A stretch of 56,530 nucleotides of DNA from Methanobrevibacter sp. GTDB taxonomy: Archaea; Methanobacteriota; Methanobacteria; Methanobacteriales; Methanobacteriaceae. Below, one piece after another: positions 38,742-47,731 of the stretch. The translations under genes and the position numbers were made by a program. The DNA is taken from assembly GCF_017431965.1 (NCBI RefSeq), contig NZ_JAFRKB010000058.1, positions 1 to 56,530 on the forward strand. Reading direction: 5' to 3'. The notes beneath the pieces were generated by a model. It saw only the letters and a list, made by a program, of their open reading frames with translations, did not search any database and was not told the origin of the DNA. Each line of letters begins with the position of its first letter. Within the stretch, counting starts at the first letter, position 1.

Positions 38742-39998
38742 ATGGATAAAGTTATCTTCATTTCATTTTATTATAATCATGAAAATGAAATCGCATCAAA
38801 AAGATTGCAGGGAATAGCAAAATATTTGCCGAAAAACGGCTGGCAACCTGTTGTTATCGTTCCAAAAACCCAAAATGAAACTGTTAATTTTAAAGGCGTG
38901 AGAGTAATTGAAACTGAATATGAAGATATGCTTTCCAAATTTCTACCAAAATCTAAAGTAAATAAAACAAGCCTCAAGATTACCTCACAAAGCCAACCCA
39001 ATAAACTTGTATCCAAAGCCATTTCCATTGCAGGAGAAATATTTGCGTATCCCGACGGTATGAAATACTGGGCCAAGCCAGCGTTTAAGACATGCAGTGA
39101 AATCATTGAAAGTGAAGACATAAAAGGTATAATCTCATCATCATTCCCAATTACTGCACACACAATTGCCCATGATTTAAAAGAAAAATATGATATCCCC
39201 TGGATTGCTGATTTAAGAGATTTATGGAACTTAAATCCATATGTTAACCATACATTTATCAGAAATTATTTTGAAAAAAGATTGGAATTGAAAACATTTG
39301 AAAACGTTGATATTTTAACTACAACCACCCCTCTTGCAAAAAAAACCTTACAGAGTTTGCATCCAACAAAAAAAATAGTTTCGATTGTTTCAGGTTATGA
39401 CCCTCAAGATTTTAAAGACTTAAAGCAAACCAAAAAAAGTGACAAATTGACATTGATGTATGCAGGTTCCCTTTACAATGGAAAAAGAAACCCTTCCATA
39501 CTGTTTGAAGCAGTTTCCCAGCTAATTGAAGAAAATAAAATTGATTCAGATAAAATAACTATCGATTTTTATGGAGACGCCGCGAATCTGGAGGAATTAT
39601 CCAAAAAATACAATATTGAATCAATTGTAAGTATCCATGGGAAAGTAAGCCATGACGAAGTGCTTCAAAACCAAATGAACAGTGACGTTTTATTATTGAT
39701 CTCATGGATGAACGAAAAGGAGAAAATGTTCATGCCTGGAAAGGTTTATGAATACATGGGGTCTAAAAAACCAATCCTATCAATCGGTTATAAAGAAGGA
39801 TCCCTTAAAGAGTTAATCGAAAAAACTAATATCGGTTATCACATATCTTCACTTGAAGATAATAAAAAAGCTATTTATGATTATTATCTAAAATATATTA
39901 ATAACGAATTAAAATATACTGGAAATGAATTTGCAGATGAATATTCTATGGAAAATACTGCAAAGAACTTTTCAAAACTACTTGAGGAATTGCAATGA
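38742..39998 (+). CDS. Family 4 glycosyltransferase
   Basis: A 418-residue GT-B enzyme. The N-terminal half has FYYNHENEIASKRLQGIAKYLPKNGWQPVVI. The donor-binding half shows LMYAGSLYNGKRNP, then HGKVSHDEVL and MPGKVYEYMGSKKPIL, the usual GT4 sugar-nucleotide site. No signal or membrane segment. The sugar is unknown. The DGGGP synthase start overlaps its stop by 4 bases, which couples a glycosyltransferase to core lipid synthesis and hints at a glycolipid or polyprenyl-linked product (inference). Confidence 0.85.
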   Translation: MDKVIFISFYYNHENEIASKRLQGIAKYLPKNGWQPVVIVPKTQNETVNFKGVRVIETEYEDMLSKFLPKSKVNKTSLKITSQSQPNKLVSKAISIAGEIFAYPDGMKYWAKPAFKTCSEIIESEDIKGIISSSFPITAHTIAHDLKEKYDIPWIADLRDLWNLNPYVNHTFIRNYFEKRLELKTFENVDILTTTTPLAKKTLQSLHPTKKIVSIVSGYDPQDFKDLKQTKKSDKLTLMYAGSLYNGKRNPSILFEAVSQLIEENKIDSDKITIDFYGDAANLEELSKKYNIESIVSIHGKVSHDEVLQNQMNSDVLLLISWMNEKEKMFMPGKVYEYMGSKKPILSIGYKEGSLKELIEKTNIGYHISSLEDNKKAIYDYYLKYINNELKYTGNEFADEYSMENTAKNFSKLLEELQ

Positions 39999-40837
39999 AT
40001 CCATATATCGAAATATTAAGGCCAGGTAATGCCGTAATGGGCGCAATAGCAATTATTTTAATTGCAATTATTGATAAAACAATTAGCATACCAATTATCC
40101 TTGCCATGCTTGCAGTATTTTTTGAAACTGCTGCTGGAAATGTAATCAACGATTACTTCGATTACAAAATCGATTTGATTAACAAACCCGAAAGACCACT
40201 GCCATCCGGAAGAATATCTCTTAAAGCTGGGCGAAACTATGGTTACTTGCAATTTTTACTAGGAACAATATGCGGGTTTTTAATTAGCTATCTAACTAAT
40301 AACTGGATTCCTTTTGTTATTGTATTGATTTCAGATGTAATTCTTTACTTGTACGCATATAAATTAAAGTCAACACCTCTGATTGGAAATTTGATTGTTG
40401 GCTTTATGACAGGTTTTGGATTCGTGTTCGGTGGTTTTACAATCAATACTCCCGAAATCATTTCAATTTCAATATTTTTAGGATTTTTTGCATTTGTAAT
40501 GACAACAGCCCGTGAAATAATTAAAGACATTGAAGATGTTGAAGGGGATAAAGCAGAGGGTGCAAAAACCCTACCAATCCTAATTGGAACAAAAACACCT
40601 GCAATACTCGCAGTAGCTTTAATCGTTATCGACAGCGCATTATGCCCTATTCTTTACTTCAATCATATTTTTGGAATTTATTATCTTGTTGTAATAGCCA
40701 TTGCAGTAATATTATTCTTATACTCAGCAGTTTTAATTTTAAAATCACAAGATAGGGAAACTGCCCATAAAGCATCCAAATATTTAAAAATAGGAATGCT
40801 CATAGCATTCGTTGCATTTATATTTGGATCATTTTAA
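39995..40837 (+). CDS. Digeranylgeranylglyceryl phosphate synthase (UbiA family)
   Basis: A 280-residue membrane prenyltransferase with about eight membrane segments that adds the second geranylgeranyl chain in archaeal ether-lipid synthesis. The prenyl-diphosphate motif is NVINDYFDYKIDLINKPERPLPSG near residues 50-72, with EIIKDIEDVEGDKAEGAKTLP as the second Asp-rich motif. Its ATG lies in the end of the preceding GT4 gene. It meets the convergent GT39-like gene with a 4-base overlap. Confidence 0.92.
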   Translation: MNPYIEILRPGNAVMGAIAIILIAIIDKTISIPIILAMLAVFFETAAGNVINDYFDYKIDLINKPERPLPSGRISLKAGRNYGYLQFLLGTICGFLISYLTNNWIPFVIVLISDVILYLYAYKLKSTPLIGNLIVGFMTGFGFVFGGFTINTPEIISISIFLGFFAFVMTTAREIIKDIEDVEGDKAEGAKTLPILIGTKTPAILAVALIVIDSALCPILYFNHIFGIYYLVVIAIAVILFLYSAVLILKSQDRETAHKASKYLKIGMLIAFVAFIFGSF

Positions 40838-42534
40838 TTTTTCTGATAGATAACTACATCTCCGAACTCTTTAACTGTAGAGTAATCAGTGAAATTATAT
40901 TTATATGTCATGGCAACATAATAAGTTACATTATTGTCCACTAATTCCTGATTCGTGGTGTTTCCATCCGTAGCATGTTTAACATAACCCACTTCTTTTT
41001 GCAAATACCAAGTGTAAATTGGAGCCCTATCAGAAAATATGATCCCTTCCTTATCATTTAGCCAATCGGCAGCCTGTCTTTCTGAAATAACCAATCCGTC
41101 ATCATAATAATCAGATAAATAATCGGCAGCACTGAACAGCATTAAACACATTATGAAAATCGGGACCAAATATGTTAAGTTAAAATTTTTAACCTTAAGA
41201 AAACTCATTTTATTTGTTAACATCTCAAAAGAGAATGTAACTAAGAATACGAATCCCGGAGCCATTGAAGTGAAGTACCTGAATGTTTTTGTCAAATGAG
41301 CTGTGAAAAAGATTAAAAAGGACAAAAACAAACCTGCCATTGCAATATTAATCGCCAAGTAAGGATAGCTGCTTAACCAAATATTGTCAACATGTTCATA
41401 GCCAATAATGATTTTTGTAAAAGAATATGCAAGCAAATACAATCCTGAGAACAGCAATAACTCCGAATACACAAATGAAAACATACTAGCTGTAAAAAAT
41501 GATGTGGCAATCATAATAACTGATAAAATCAATAAGACATAAAATAACTTTATCGAAACGCTCCATTTATAAATACAAGAATCAGAGTCCTTGATTTTCA
41601 AAAAAGAATCAACTAAAGCATATATTAACATGAGAACTACTAAAACCAACCCTATAACTAAAATGGCCAATATCAATCGTGCTGCAATAATATTATTAAT
41701 AGAGGAGATATTGCGAATCAGTCCATCAAAATAGTAAAATAAATTATTATCAATTAGTTTTCCTCCGTGAGATGCAGTTAAAGAAGTAGTGGAAGAAATA
41801 TCTTCAGCCTGATTTAAAAACCCCAAGGGAATATTATTTAAAAAGAAATAAGCAAAAAATGGAATTGAAGTGATTATTCCGGCAATTATCCCCCCGACAA
41901 TATTTTTAAAATATTTTTGAATGTTTTTTGAAATGTTGGTTCTGCTCATAAAATATAAAAGCATGACCCCAACAATAATCGCCCCAACATATTTTGTAAA
42001 GAAACATAAAACAGCGAATGGGAATGCAAGATAAAAATATTTCTGATTTTTTTCCATGCCCTGAATAAAGAAATACAATGCCCAAATCATTAATGCAACA
42101 AAAGGAATGTCCAATGTTCCATTTCCAACCCACAAAAGGTTAATCCATAATGTTCCATAAAGAAAAGCTCCGAAAAATGCAAAGAAATTATTGAATCTTA
42201 ACCGTAGAATACGAAACATGCCCACAATTGCTATAAAAAAGAAAATACCTGAAGTGATGAAAATACTGGATTCAGATACAAAACCTAATTTAAATAGAAT
42301 TGATGTTAAAAAGGGCAAAAATGGGGGGAAATAATTAATAAAGAAATATCCATCAAAATTTACTCCGGACATGCGTAAAGCTTCCAATAAATAAAAATAT
42401 ACATCACGATAAGAATGGCCTAAAATCGCATGTGTTGAATTTAAATAAATAATGGAAGCAGTAATGACAAAAGCAAATATGATAACCAGTGCCAAAGTAA
42501 ATTTATTCTCAGTTTTCTTATCAAAATTTAACAA
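40834..42534 (-). CDS. GT39-like membrane glycosyltransferase (ArnT/PMT type), copy 1
   Basis: A 566-residue protein with about 11-13 membrane segments and a short soluble C-terminal part (residues about 490-566, with WYLQKEVGYVKH). The first extracytoplasmic loop has SYRDVYFYLLEALRMSG, with the acidic residue where GT39/GT-C enzymes keep a catalytic Asp. Such enzymes use a polyprenyl-phosphate sugar outside the membrane. The substrate is unknown. It is a distant paralogue of the divergent gene at 42628 (shared DVY-x-YLL-x-AL). Confidence 0.75.
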   Translation of the reverse strand: MLNFDKKTENKFTLALVIIFAFVITASIIYLNSTHAILGHSYRDVYFYLLEALRMSGVNFDGYFFINYFPPFLPFLTSILFKLGFVSESSIFITSGIFFFIAIVGMFRILRLRFNNFFAFFGAFLYGTLWINLLWVGNGTLDIPFVALMIWALYFFIQGMEKNQKYFYLAFPFAVLCFFTKYVGAIIVGVMLLYFMSRTNISKNIQKYFKNIVGGIIAGIITSIPFFAYFFLNNIPLGFLNQAEDISSTTSLTASHGGKLIDNNLFYYFDGLIRNISSINNIIAARLILAILVIGLVLVVLMLIYALVDSFLKIKDSDSCIYKWSVSIKLFYVLLILSVIMIATSFFTASMFSFVYSELLLFSGLYLLAYSFTKIIIGYEHVDNIWLSSYPYLAINIAMAGLFLSFLIFFTAHLTKTFRYFTSMAPGFVFLVTFSFEMLTNKMSFLKVKNFNLTYLVPIFIMCLMLFSAADYLSDYYDDGLVISERQAADWLNDKEGIIFSDRAPIYTWYLQKEVGYVKHATDGNTTNQELVDNNVTYYVAMTYKYNFTDYSTVKEFGDVVIYQKN

Positions 42535-42627
42535 TCTAATCCCCTTTACACATATTTTGGAATATAGTATAATTTAAAATTTTTGAAAAAGGATTATCTA
42601 TCATAAAAAATAAAACAATAAACAATT

Positions 42628-44205
42628 ATGTTTTTAGAAGAATTTGCATTTGAAAAAAAAGATAAATACATTCTACTACTGATAACACTATTTAGTTTGG
42701 TATTGACAAGTTATTACATTAGCTTTAATCAAAATTTGGGGATTTACTGCAGTGATGTTTATGTTTATCTTTTAAATGCCCTTTATTTTACCGGCCACAA
42801 CAATCATTCAATTCTAACGATTTATTTATCCCCTACAATATGTTTTTTAACATCACTACTTATGGACATTGGAATTAGAAGTTCTATTTCTATTTGTATC
42901 GTGACTGGATTATTTGCAGTTATTGGAAATATAGGCCTTTATTTTCTTTTAAGAATGAAATTTGATAGTCTATTAAGTTTAACTGGAGTTATATTATATG
43001 CAACATTTGCACTTAACTTAACTTGGTTGGCCAACGGCAGTATTGACATTCCCGGCGTGAGCATTACTATTTGGACAGTTGTTTTTACAATTCTTGCAAT
43101 TGATAAAAATCCAAAATATTATCATTATGCATTTCCAGTATTCGTTATTGCATTTTTTACAAGATATCAAATAATTTTCATTATGCCCGTCCTGATTTTA
43201 TATTACCTATACAAAAATGGATTTAAAATTGAAAAAAATGATATAAAATTTATTAAAAAGGGCGTTTTAATAGCAGCGATACTTGCAATCATTATCTTAA
43301 TACCTGTCCTGATTATGGGTCATGGACATTTCGAACCAGTTTCCCAAATGATGGGAGGAGTTTCCGGAAGCCAAGGCCGTTCTTATGATCCTGCCTACAG
43401 TACTGATGCCGGATATTATTTATCAAATTTCTTAAATTTCATCTCTTCTTCAAAAGTTACTTATGAACGAAGCACCCCAACTTTGCAAAATCCAACAATA
43501 TTGTCATTCCTGATTATTGGAATTTTGGCAATAGGAAGCATATTATTCATTGTAAAGAGAGATTATGAATTGGATAAAAGAAAGTTGATTCCAATAGCAT
43601 TATTCTTGATTGCAATTTTAACATTTAAAAGGACCAGTTCAGTAATAACCATTTCAATTGCATTTCTTGGATTGTTATTGATTGGACAAAACAGCAAAAA
43701 TCAAAAAGGGCTTTTGATGTTAAGTTGGATTTTAGTCAATCTGATTTTCTATAGCTATTATAACCTTAAAGTCAATAGATATATTATTCCTGCAATTCCG
43801 CCTTTAATCTATTTGATTTTGGCAAGCATTGAACTGATTAATGAAAAAATCACAATTAACAAAAATATAATACCTGTTGTTTTGATTGTTCTATTTGCAA
43901 TACAGGGATTTACATTTTGCTTTGCATTTGAACAGACAAATGACTTTACGGCCCCTCAAGAAATAAGCGAGTATATAATTCAGGAAGTTCCAGACTATGA
44001 AAATTGCAATATCGGAGTTTACAATATTAGGCCATATCGATGGTATTTGGGCGATAATATAATTGGGATACCAAATTCCGAAATTACAAAAGCCGATACG
44101 AGCAATATCAGTTATTATATTTCAAATGTGAAAATAGATGATTTTAATAATTTTACAGAAATAAAGAATATCGGTAAATTATATCTATACGAAAAGAGTG
44201 TTTGA
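42628..44205 (+). CDS. GT39-like membrane glycosyltransferase, copy 2
   Basis: A 525-residue protein with about 11-12 membrane segments. The first loop has CSDVYVYLLNALYFTGHNNHS, matching the 40834 copy in position and spacing. NGSIDIPGVSITIW also corresponds to NGTLDIPFVALMIW there. The C-terminal 70 residues are soluble and outside. It starts 93 bases from its divergent paralogue, with no ribosome binding site apparent. The following GT4 overlaps its end by 8 bases, so these two are one unit. Confidence 0.75.
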   Translation: MFLEEFAFEKKDKYILLLITLFSLVLTSYYISFNQNLGIYCSDVYVYLLNALYFTGHNNHSILTIYLSPTICFLTSLLMDIGIRSSISICIVTGLFAVIGNIGLYFLLRMKFDSLLSLTGVILYATFALNLTWLANGSIDIPGVSITIWTVVFTILAIDKNPKYYHYAFPVFVIAFFTRYQIIFIMPVLILYYLYKNGFKIEKNDIKFIKKGVLIAAILAIIILIPVLIMGHGHFEPVSQMMGGVSGSQGRSYDPAYSTDAGYYLSNFLNFISSSKVTYERSTPTLQNPTILSFLIIGILAIGSILFIVKRDYELDKRKLIPIALFLIAILTFKRTSSVITISIAFLGLLLIGQNSKNQKGLLMLSWILVNLIFYSYYNLKVNRYIIPAIPPLIYLILASIELINEKITINKNIIPVVLIVLFAIQGFTFCFAFEQTNDFTAPQEISEYIIQEVPDYENCNIGVYNIRPYRWYLGDNIIGIPNSEITKADTSNISYYISNVKIDDFNNFTEIKNIGKLYLYEKSV

Positions 44206-45373
44206 TATGAAAATTTTACATGTAGTGCCTTCTTTTACTCCTTGTTTTTCAGCTGGAGGAGTCGTTAATGCTTCTTACCAAATGGCTAAACAACAAGTAA
44301 AAAACGGACATGATGTATGCGTATACACCACAGACAGCTGTCAAGAACGTTTGAAACTCAAAAAAAATTACAATGTCGATGTTGAAGGAATAAAAGTTTT
44401 CTACTTTAAAAATATTTCAAATACCGTTAAAAACAAGATTACAATTGATACTCCAGTAGGTTCAATAAATTATTTGAAAAAGACAATCCCTGATTTTGAC
44501 ATCATCCATATTCATGAACATAGGCATTCCCTAGCCATCGCAACGCACAGATATGCTAAAAAAAATAAAATTCCCTATGTTCTTCAAGCCCACGGATCCG
44601 TTTTGCCATTTTTTCAAAAAGAAAAAATGAAAGAGCTTTTCGATAAACTTTGGGGATTTGATATATTATACGATGCATGTAAAGTTTTTGCCCTAACAGA
44701 AGTTGAAAAACAGCAATACCTAAAAATGGGCATTCAAGAATCGAAAATTGAAATTGTACCTCTTGGAATCAATTTAGATGAATATAAAACATTGCCTTCA
44801 AATGGACATTTTAAATCCAAGTATGGAATCAATGAGAACGAAAAGTTAATATTATTTTTAGGAAGAATTCATGAAATTAAAGGTTTAGATTTATTGATTA
44901 AAGCATTTAATAAAATTTCAGAAGATAACGTGAAATTGGCAATTGTTGGTGGAAACTATGGCTTTTTAGATGAAGTCAAATCCTTGATAAAAGAATTGAA
45001 TATTGAAGACAAGGTAATAATTCCGGGAGTTTTAACAGGTGAAAATAAAAAAGAGGCATTGGTTGACTGCGACATATTCGTTATGCCCTCAAGATATGAA
45101 TCATTTACAACCAGCGGCCTTGAGGCAATGGCCTGTTTTAAGCCACTGATACTAACCAAAAATAATCATATCCATGACTGGGTAAAGGATAATGTGGGAC
45201 TTATATGTGAATTTGATGAGGAAGAATTGTCCAACTGCTTTGAAAAATTATTAAATGATGAAAAATTATGTGAACAATTCGGAAAAATGGGCAGAGACTT
45301 AATTGAAACAAAATATGATTGGGATAAAATTGAAAAGCAGATTTTCGATATATACCTAACATGTTTAGACTAA
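44198..45373 (+). CDS. Family 4 glycosyltransferase
   Basis: A 391-residue GT-B enzyme. It has the start LHVVPSFTPCFSAGGVVNASYQMA, the switch region VPLGINLDEYK, FLGRIHEIKGLDLLI in the donor domain, and the E-x7-E motif in PSRYESFTTSGLEAMACFKPLI. Cytoplasmic. The ATG at 44207 (MKILHVV) is more likely than the TTG at 44198 because a GTG TTTGATATG context puts it just after the previous stop. Together with the GT39-like gene before it, it may build and then transfer a surface sugar. Confidence 0.88.
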   Translation: MFDMKILHVVPSFTPCFSAGGVVNASYQMAKQQVKNGHDVCVYTTDSCQERLKLKKNYNVDVEGIKVFYFKNISNTVKNKITIDTPVGSINYLKKTIPDFDIIHIHEHRHSLAIATHRYAKKNKIPYVLQAHGSVLPFFQKEKMKELFDKLWGFDILYDACKVFALTEVEKQQYLKMGIQESKIEIVPLGINLDEYKTLPSNGHFKSKYGINENEKLILFLGRIHEIKGLDLLIKAFNKISEDNVKLAIVGGNYGFLDEVKSLIKELNIEDKVIIPGVLTGENKKEALVDCDIFVMPSRYESFTTSGLEAMACFKPLILTKNNHIHDWVKDNVGLICEFDEEELSNCFEKLLNDEKLCEQFGKMGRDLIETKYDWDKIEKQIFDIYLTCLD

Positions 45374-45444
45374 TTTTTAGAAAGATATATAATAAAAAAA
45401 ATAAAAAAAATATATAACATAAAAATGCATTTAAAGAGGATAAT

Positions 45445-46971
45445 ATGAAAGTTGTATGCTGTAAGAACTGTGGTGCAAAATACCAACTCGATGATGATGA
45501 CGACATTACTACATTCGAGTGTTCTTCATGTGCAGGAGAGTTAGAATATTTAGAAGAATATTCTGATGGCGAAAAAAAATCTCGTTCTTCTTTCATGGAT
45601 TCATTCAAGTATGACAATTCTTATATTGTTCAATGTGAAGACTGTGGATTGAAATATAAGATTAAAAGTAGTGATAGCATACTTGATTATGAGTGCGATA
45701 GTTGTGGAGGTTCTTTAAGATATCTTGATGATGAAATGAACAAAGAACTTGATAATTATCTCAAAGAAAGAAAAGCAGAGGCTGAAAAATTTAGAGCCCA
45801 ATCACAATCTAATGAACCGACACCTGAAGAACCTAAAACAGAAGATAACATATCCTTAAAGTCAATTACCGATAGACTCGAAAACTTTTTCTCTGAAGAA
45901 CGCATGTTAGAAATTGCAGATGATGAGAAAAACCAACATGAACTAGAAGAAGAACTTTATGTAAAAACTGCAAGAACCACCATTCCAGATGATATCCAAT
46001 CTAAATTTGGTAAAGAATTTGCCCTTCCTAAAACCGATGATTACAACATCTTGAAAAATTTCTTAAAAGATGAATTCATGAAAGGAATGCGCGAATATTA
46101 TCCAAACACACCTATAAACAAAAGTTCTAGTGGAAGTTTCCTTGATAGAATTAGTTTGAAGGAACCAACAATGGGCGCCACTGGAGTGGAAGAAGTTAGT
46201 GAAAGTGATTTTAATTTTAATATTAAAAACTTGGACTCCAACAATACATTGATTGCCGTTGGAGCAGTAATTTGTATTTTAAGCATAATTGAAGTATTCT
46301 TCATAAATTCCGGTATTGGTCTTGTGGCTTTAGTTATAGGCATAGTTATCTTGTTTTATGGATTATATAAAACTCGAGATGTAAAAGAACATGAAGAAAG
46401 AACCAGAATTATTAGAGAACATTTATTAACTCTTTCTGATGAATACTATGTCTTTTACAATGTGAAAACCCCAACTTCACCGGACAGCATCAACCATTTA
46501 GTTGTAGGTCCAACCGGAATCTATGCGCTTCTCTCACAGAAATACAATCCAAAGCTTAGATTAGAATCTGAAAATGAAAATTTAAACCTAATCGGATCTA
46601 GCGAATTAGACGAAGATAAAATTGAGGAAGTTGCACTTTCCAATAATACAAGAAGATTCAGATACACAACTAAACAAGCAAAATTCTCACAAGACAATAA
46701 AGTCAAACAAAAAGCATTGACTTTAGGTGAAGATTTAATTAATTTCCTTAATGACAACAACATTAGAAACTGTTTTGTCGAACCTTTAGTTGGTTTTATA
46801 AACAACGAAGTTGTTGTAATAAACATGCCTTTAACTGATGAAGACTTATTTATTGAGGAATTATTAAACAAAATCGAAACAAGTACAATTAAATTAGATT
46901 CTGAAACAATAGACAAATGCGCTGTTTTAATTAACAAGTATTCTGCCGATTGTTCTTTTGAAATAATTTAA
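45445..46971 (+). CDS. Zinc-ribbon / transmembrane / NERD-like protein
   Basis: A 508-residue protein with three parts. Two N-terminal zinc ribbons have C6/C9/C26/C29 and C64/C67/C84/C87. A middle low-complexity and helical part (about 95-260) follows. Two membrane segments lie at about 267-287 and 290-308. The rest (about 330-508) resembles a NERD nuclease-related domain: FYNVKTPTSPDSINHLVVGPTGIYALLSQK. Where NERD nucleases have D-H and E-x-K, this has NH and L-x-QK, so catalysis is doubtful. I do not know its function. A stand-alone gene in the glycan region, preceded by GAGGATA. Confidence 0.6.
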   Translation: MKVVCCKNCGAKYQLDDDDDITTFECSSCAGELEYLEEYSDGEKKSRSSFMDSFKYDNSYIVQCEDCGLKYKIKSSDSILDYECDSCGGSLRYLDDEMNKELDNYLKERKAEAEKFRAQSQSNEPTPEEPKTEDNISLKSITDRLENFFSEERMLEIADDEKNQHELEEELYVKTARTTIPDDIQSKFGKEFALPKTDDYNILKNFLKDEFMKGMREYYPNTPINKSSSGSFLDRISLKEPTMGATGVEEVSESDFNFNIKNLDSNNTLIAVGAVICILSIIEVFFINSGIGLVALVIGIVILFYGLYKTRDVKEHEERTRIIREHLLTLSDEYYVFYNVKTPTSPDSINHLVVGPTGIYALLSQKYNPKLRLESENENLNLIGSSELDEDKIEEVALSNNTRRFRYTTKQAKFSQDNKVKQKALTLGEDLINFLNDNNIRNCFVEPLVGFINNEVVVINMPLTDEDLFIEELLNKIETSTIKLDSETIDKCAVLINKYSADCSFEII

Positions 46972-46996
46972 TTTCTTTTTTTATTTTTTAGATACC

Positions 46997-47494
46997 ATGA
47001 TTAATGTTATCAACAAACTTAAGAAAAAAATATATCTGCATAAGGTTCGAAGAGTGGCAAAAAGCTATGGAAATAACCTCAAAGTAAATGGTGACAGTTA
47101 CGTTACACCAAACACCACTTTGGGAGATAATGTTAATTTTAATGGAATGAAAATTCAAGGATCAGGCAAGATAATTATTGGGGATAATTTCCATTCAGGT
47201 ATTGAATGCATGATAATTACAAGCATACACAATTATGATAAAGGAAATGCAATCCCCTATGATGACACCATTATCTCAAAAGATGTTGTTATCGAAGATA
47301 ATGTTTGGCTTGGAAATAGAGTAACTATTCTGCCGGGAGTAAAAATTGGAGAAGGTGCAATCATCCAAGCCGGAAGCGTTGTTGTAAGAGATATTCCAAA
47401 ATATGCAATAGCTGGGGGCCATCCTGCAGAAGTGTTTAAAACAAGAGATATTGAACACTATGAAAAATTAAAAAAAGAAGGAAAATTCCATTAA
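46997..47494 (+). CDS. Hexapeptide-repeat (LbH) acyltransferase
   Basis: A 165-residue left-handed beta-helix protein of the maltose/galactoside O-acetyltransferase type. Repeated isoleucine/valine hexapeptides run from about residue 45 to 140 (IGDNFHSGIEC, VIEDNVWLGNRVTILPGVKIGEGAIIQAGSVVVRDIPKYAIAGGHPAEV). The conserved His in TSIHNYD is the usual catalytic base. It would acetylate a sugar or sugar nucleotide, which fits the glycan genes on both sides. Acceptor unknown. Confidence 0.85.
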   Translation: MINVINKLKKKIYLHKVRRVAKSYGNNLKVNGDSYVTPNTTLGDNVNFNGMKIQGSGKIIIGDNFHSGIECMIITSIHNYDKGNAIPYDDTIISKDVVIEDNVWLGNRVTILPGVKIGEGAIIQAGSVVVRDIPKYAIAGGHPAEVFKTRDIEHYEKLKKEGKFH

Positions 47495-47548
47495 ATTAAA
47501 ATATCAAAAAATTGATAAAAGAGTATATAAAAATTTGGAGATTGAAAA

Positions 47549-47728
47549 ATGGCTGACATTACAATAAATTTTGAAAAATGCGATGACTGCGGGGACTGTA
47601 CTGATGTTTGTCCAATGGAAGTATTGATTCTTGAAGACGGCAAACTAACCATTACTGATCCGGAAGAATGCAGTTATTGCGAAACATGTGTGGACATCTG
47701 TCCAAACGAATGCATTAAAATTGATTAA
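47549..47728 (+). CDS. Small 2[4Fe-4S] ferredoxin
   Basis: A 59-residue ferredoxin encoded by a short frame not usually caught by length cut-offs. Two cluster motifs are CDDCGDCTDVC and CSYCETCVDIC, each followed by Pro. GGAG at 47537-47540 is 8 bases before the ATG. It belongs to the ordinary clostridial-type family and could serve Kor or hydrogenase enzymes. Its location inside glycan genes gives no pathway. Its stop is 3 bases from the convergent flippase stop. Confidence 0.9.
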   Translation: MADITINFEKCDDCGDCTDVCPMEVLILEDGKLTITDPEECSYCETCVDICPNECIKID

Positions 47729-47731
47729 GGG

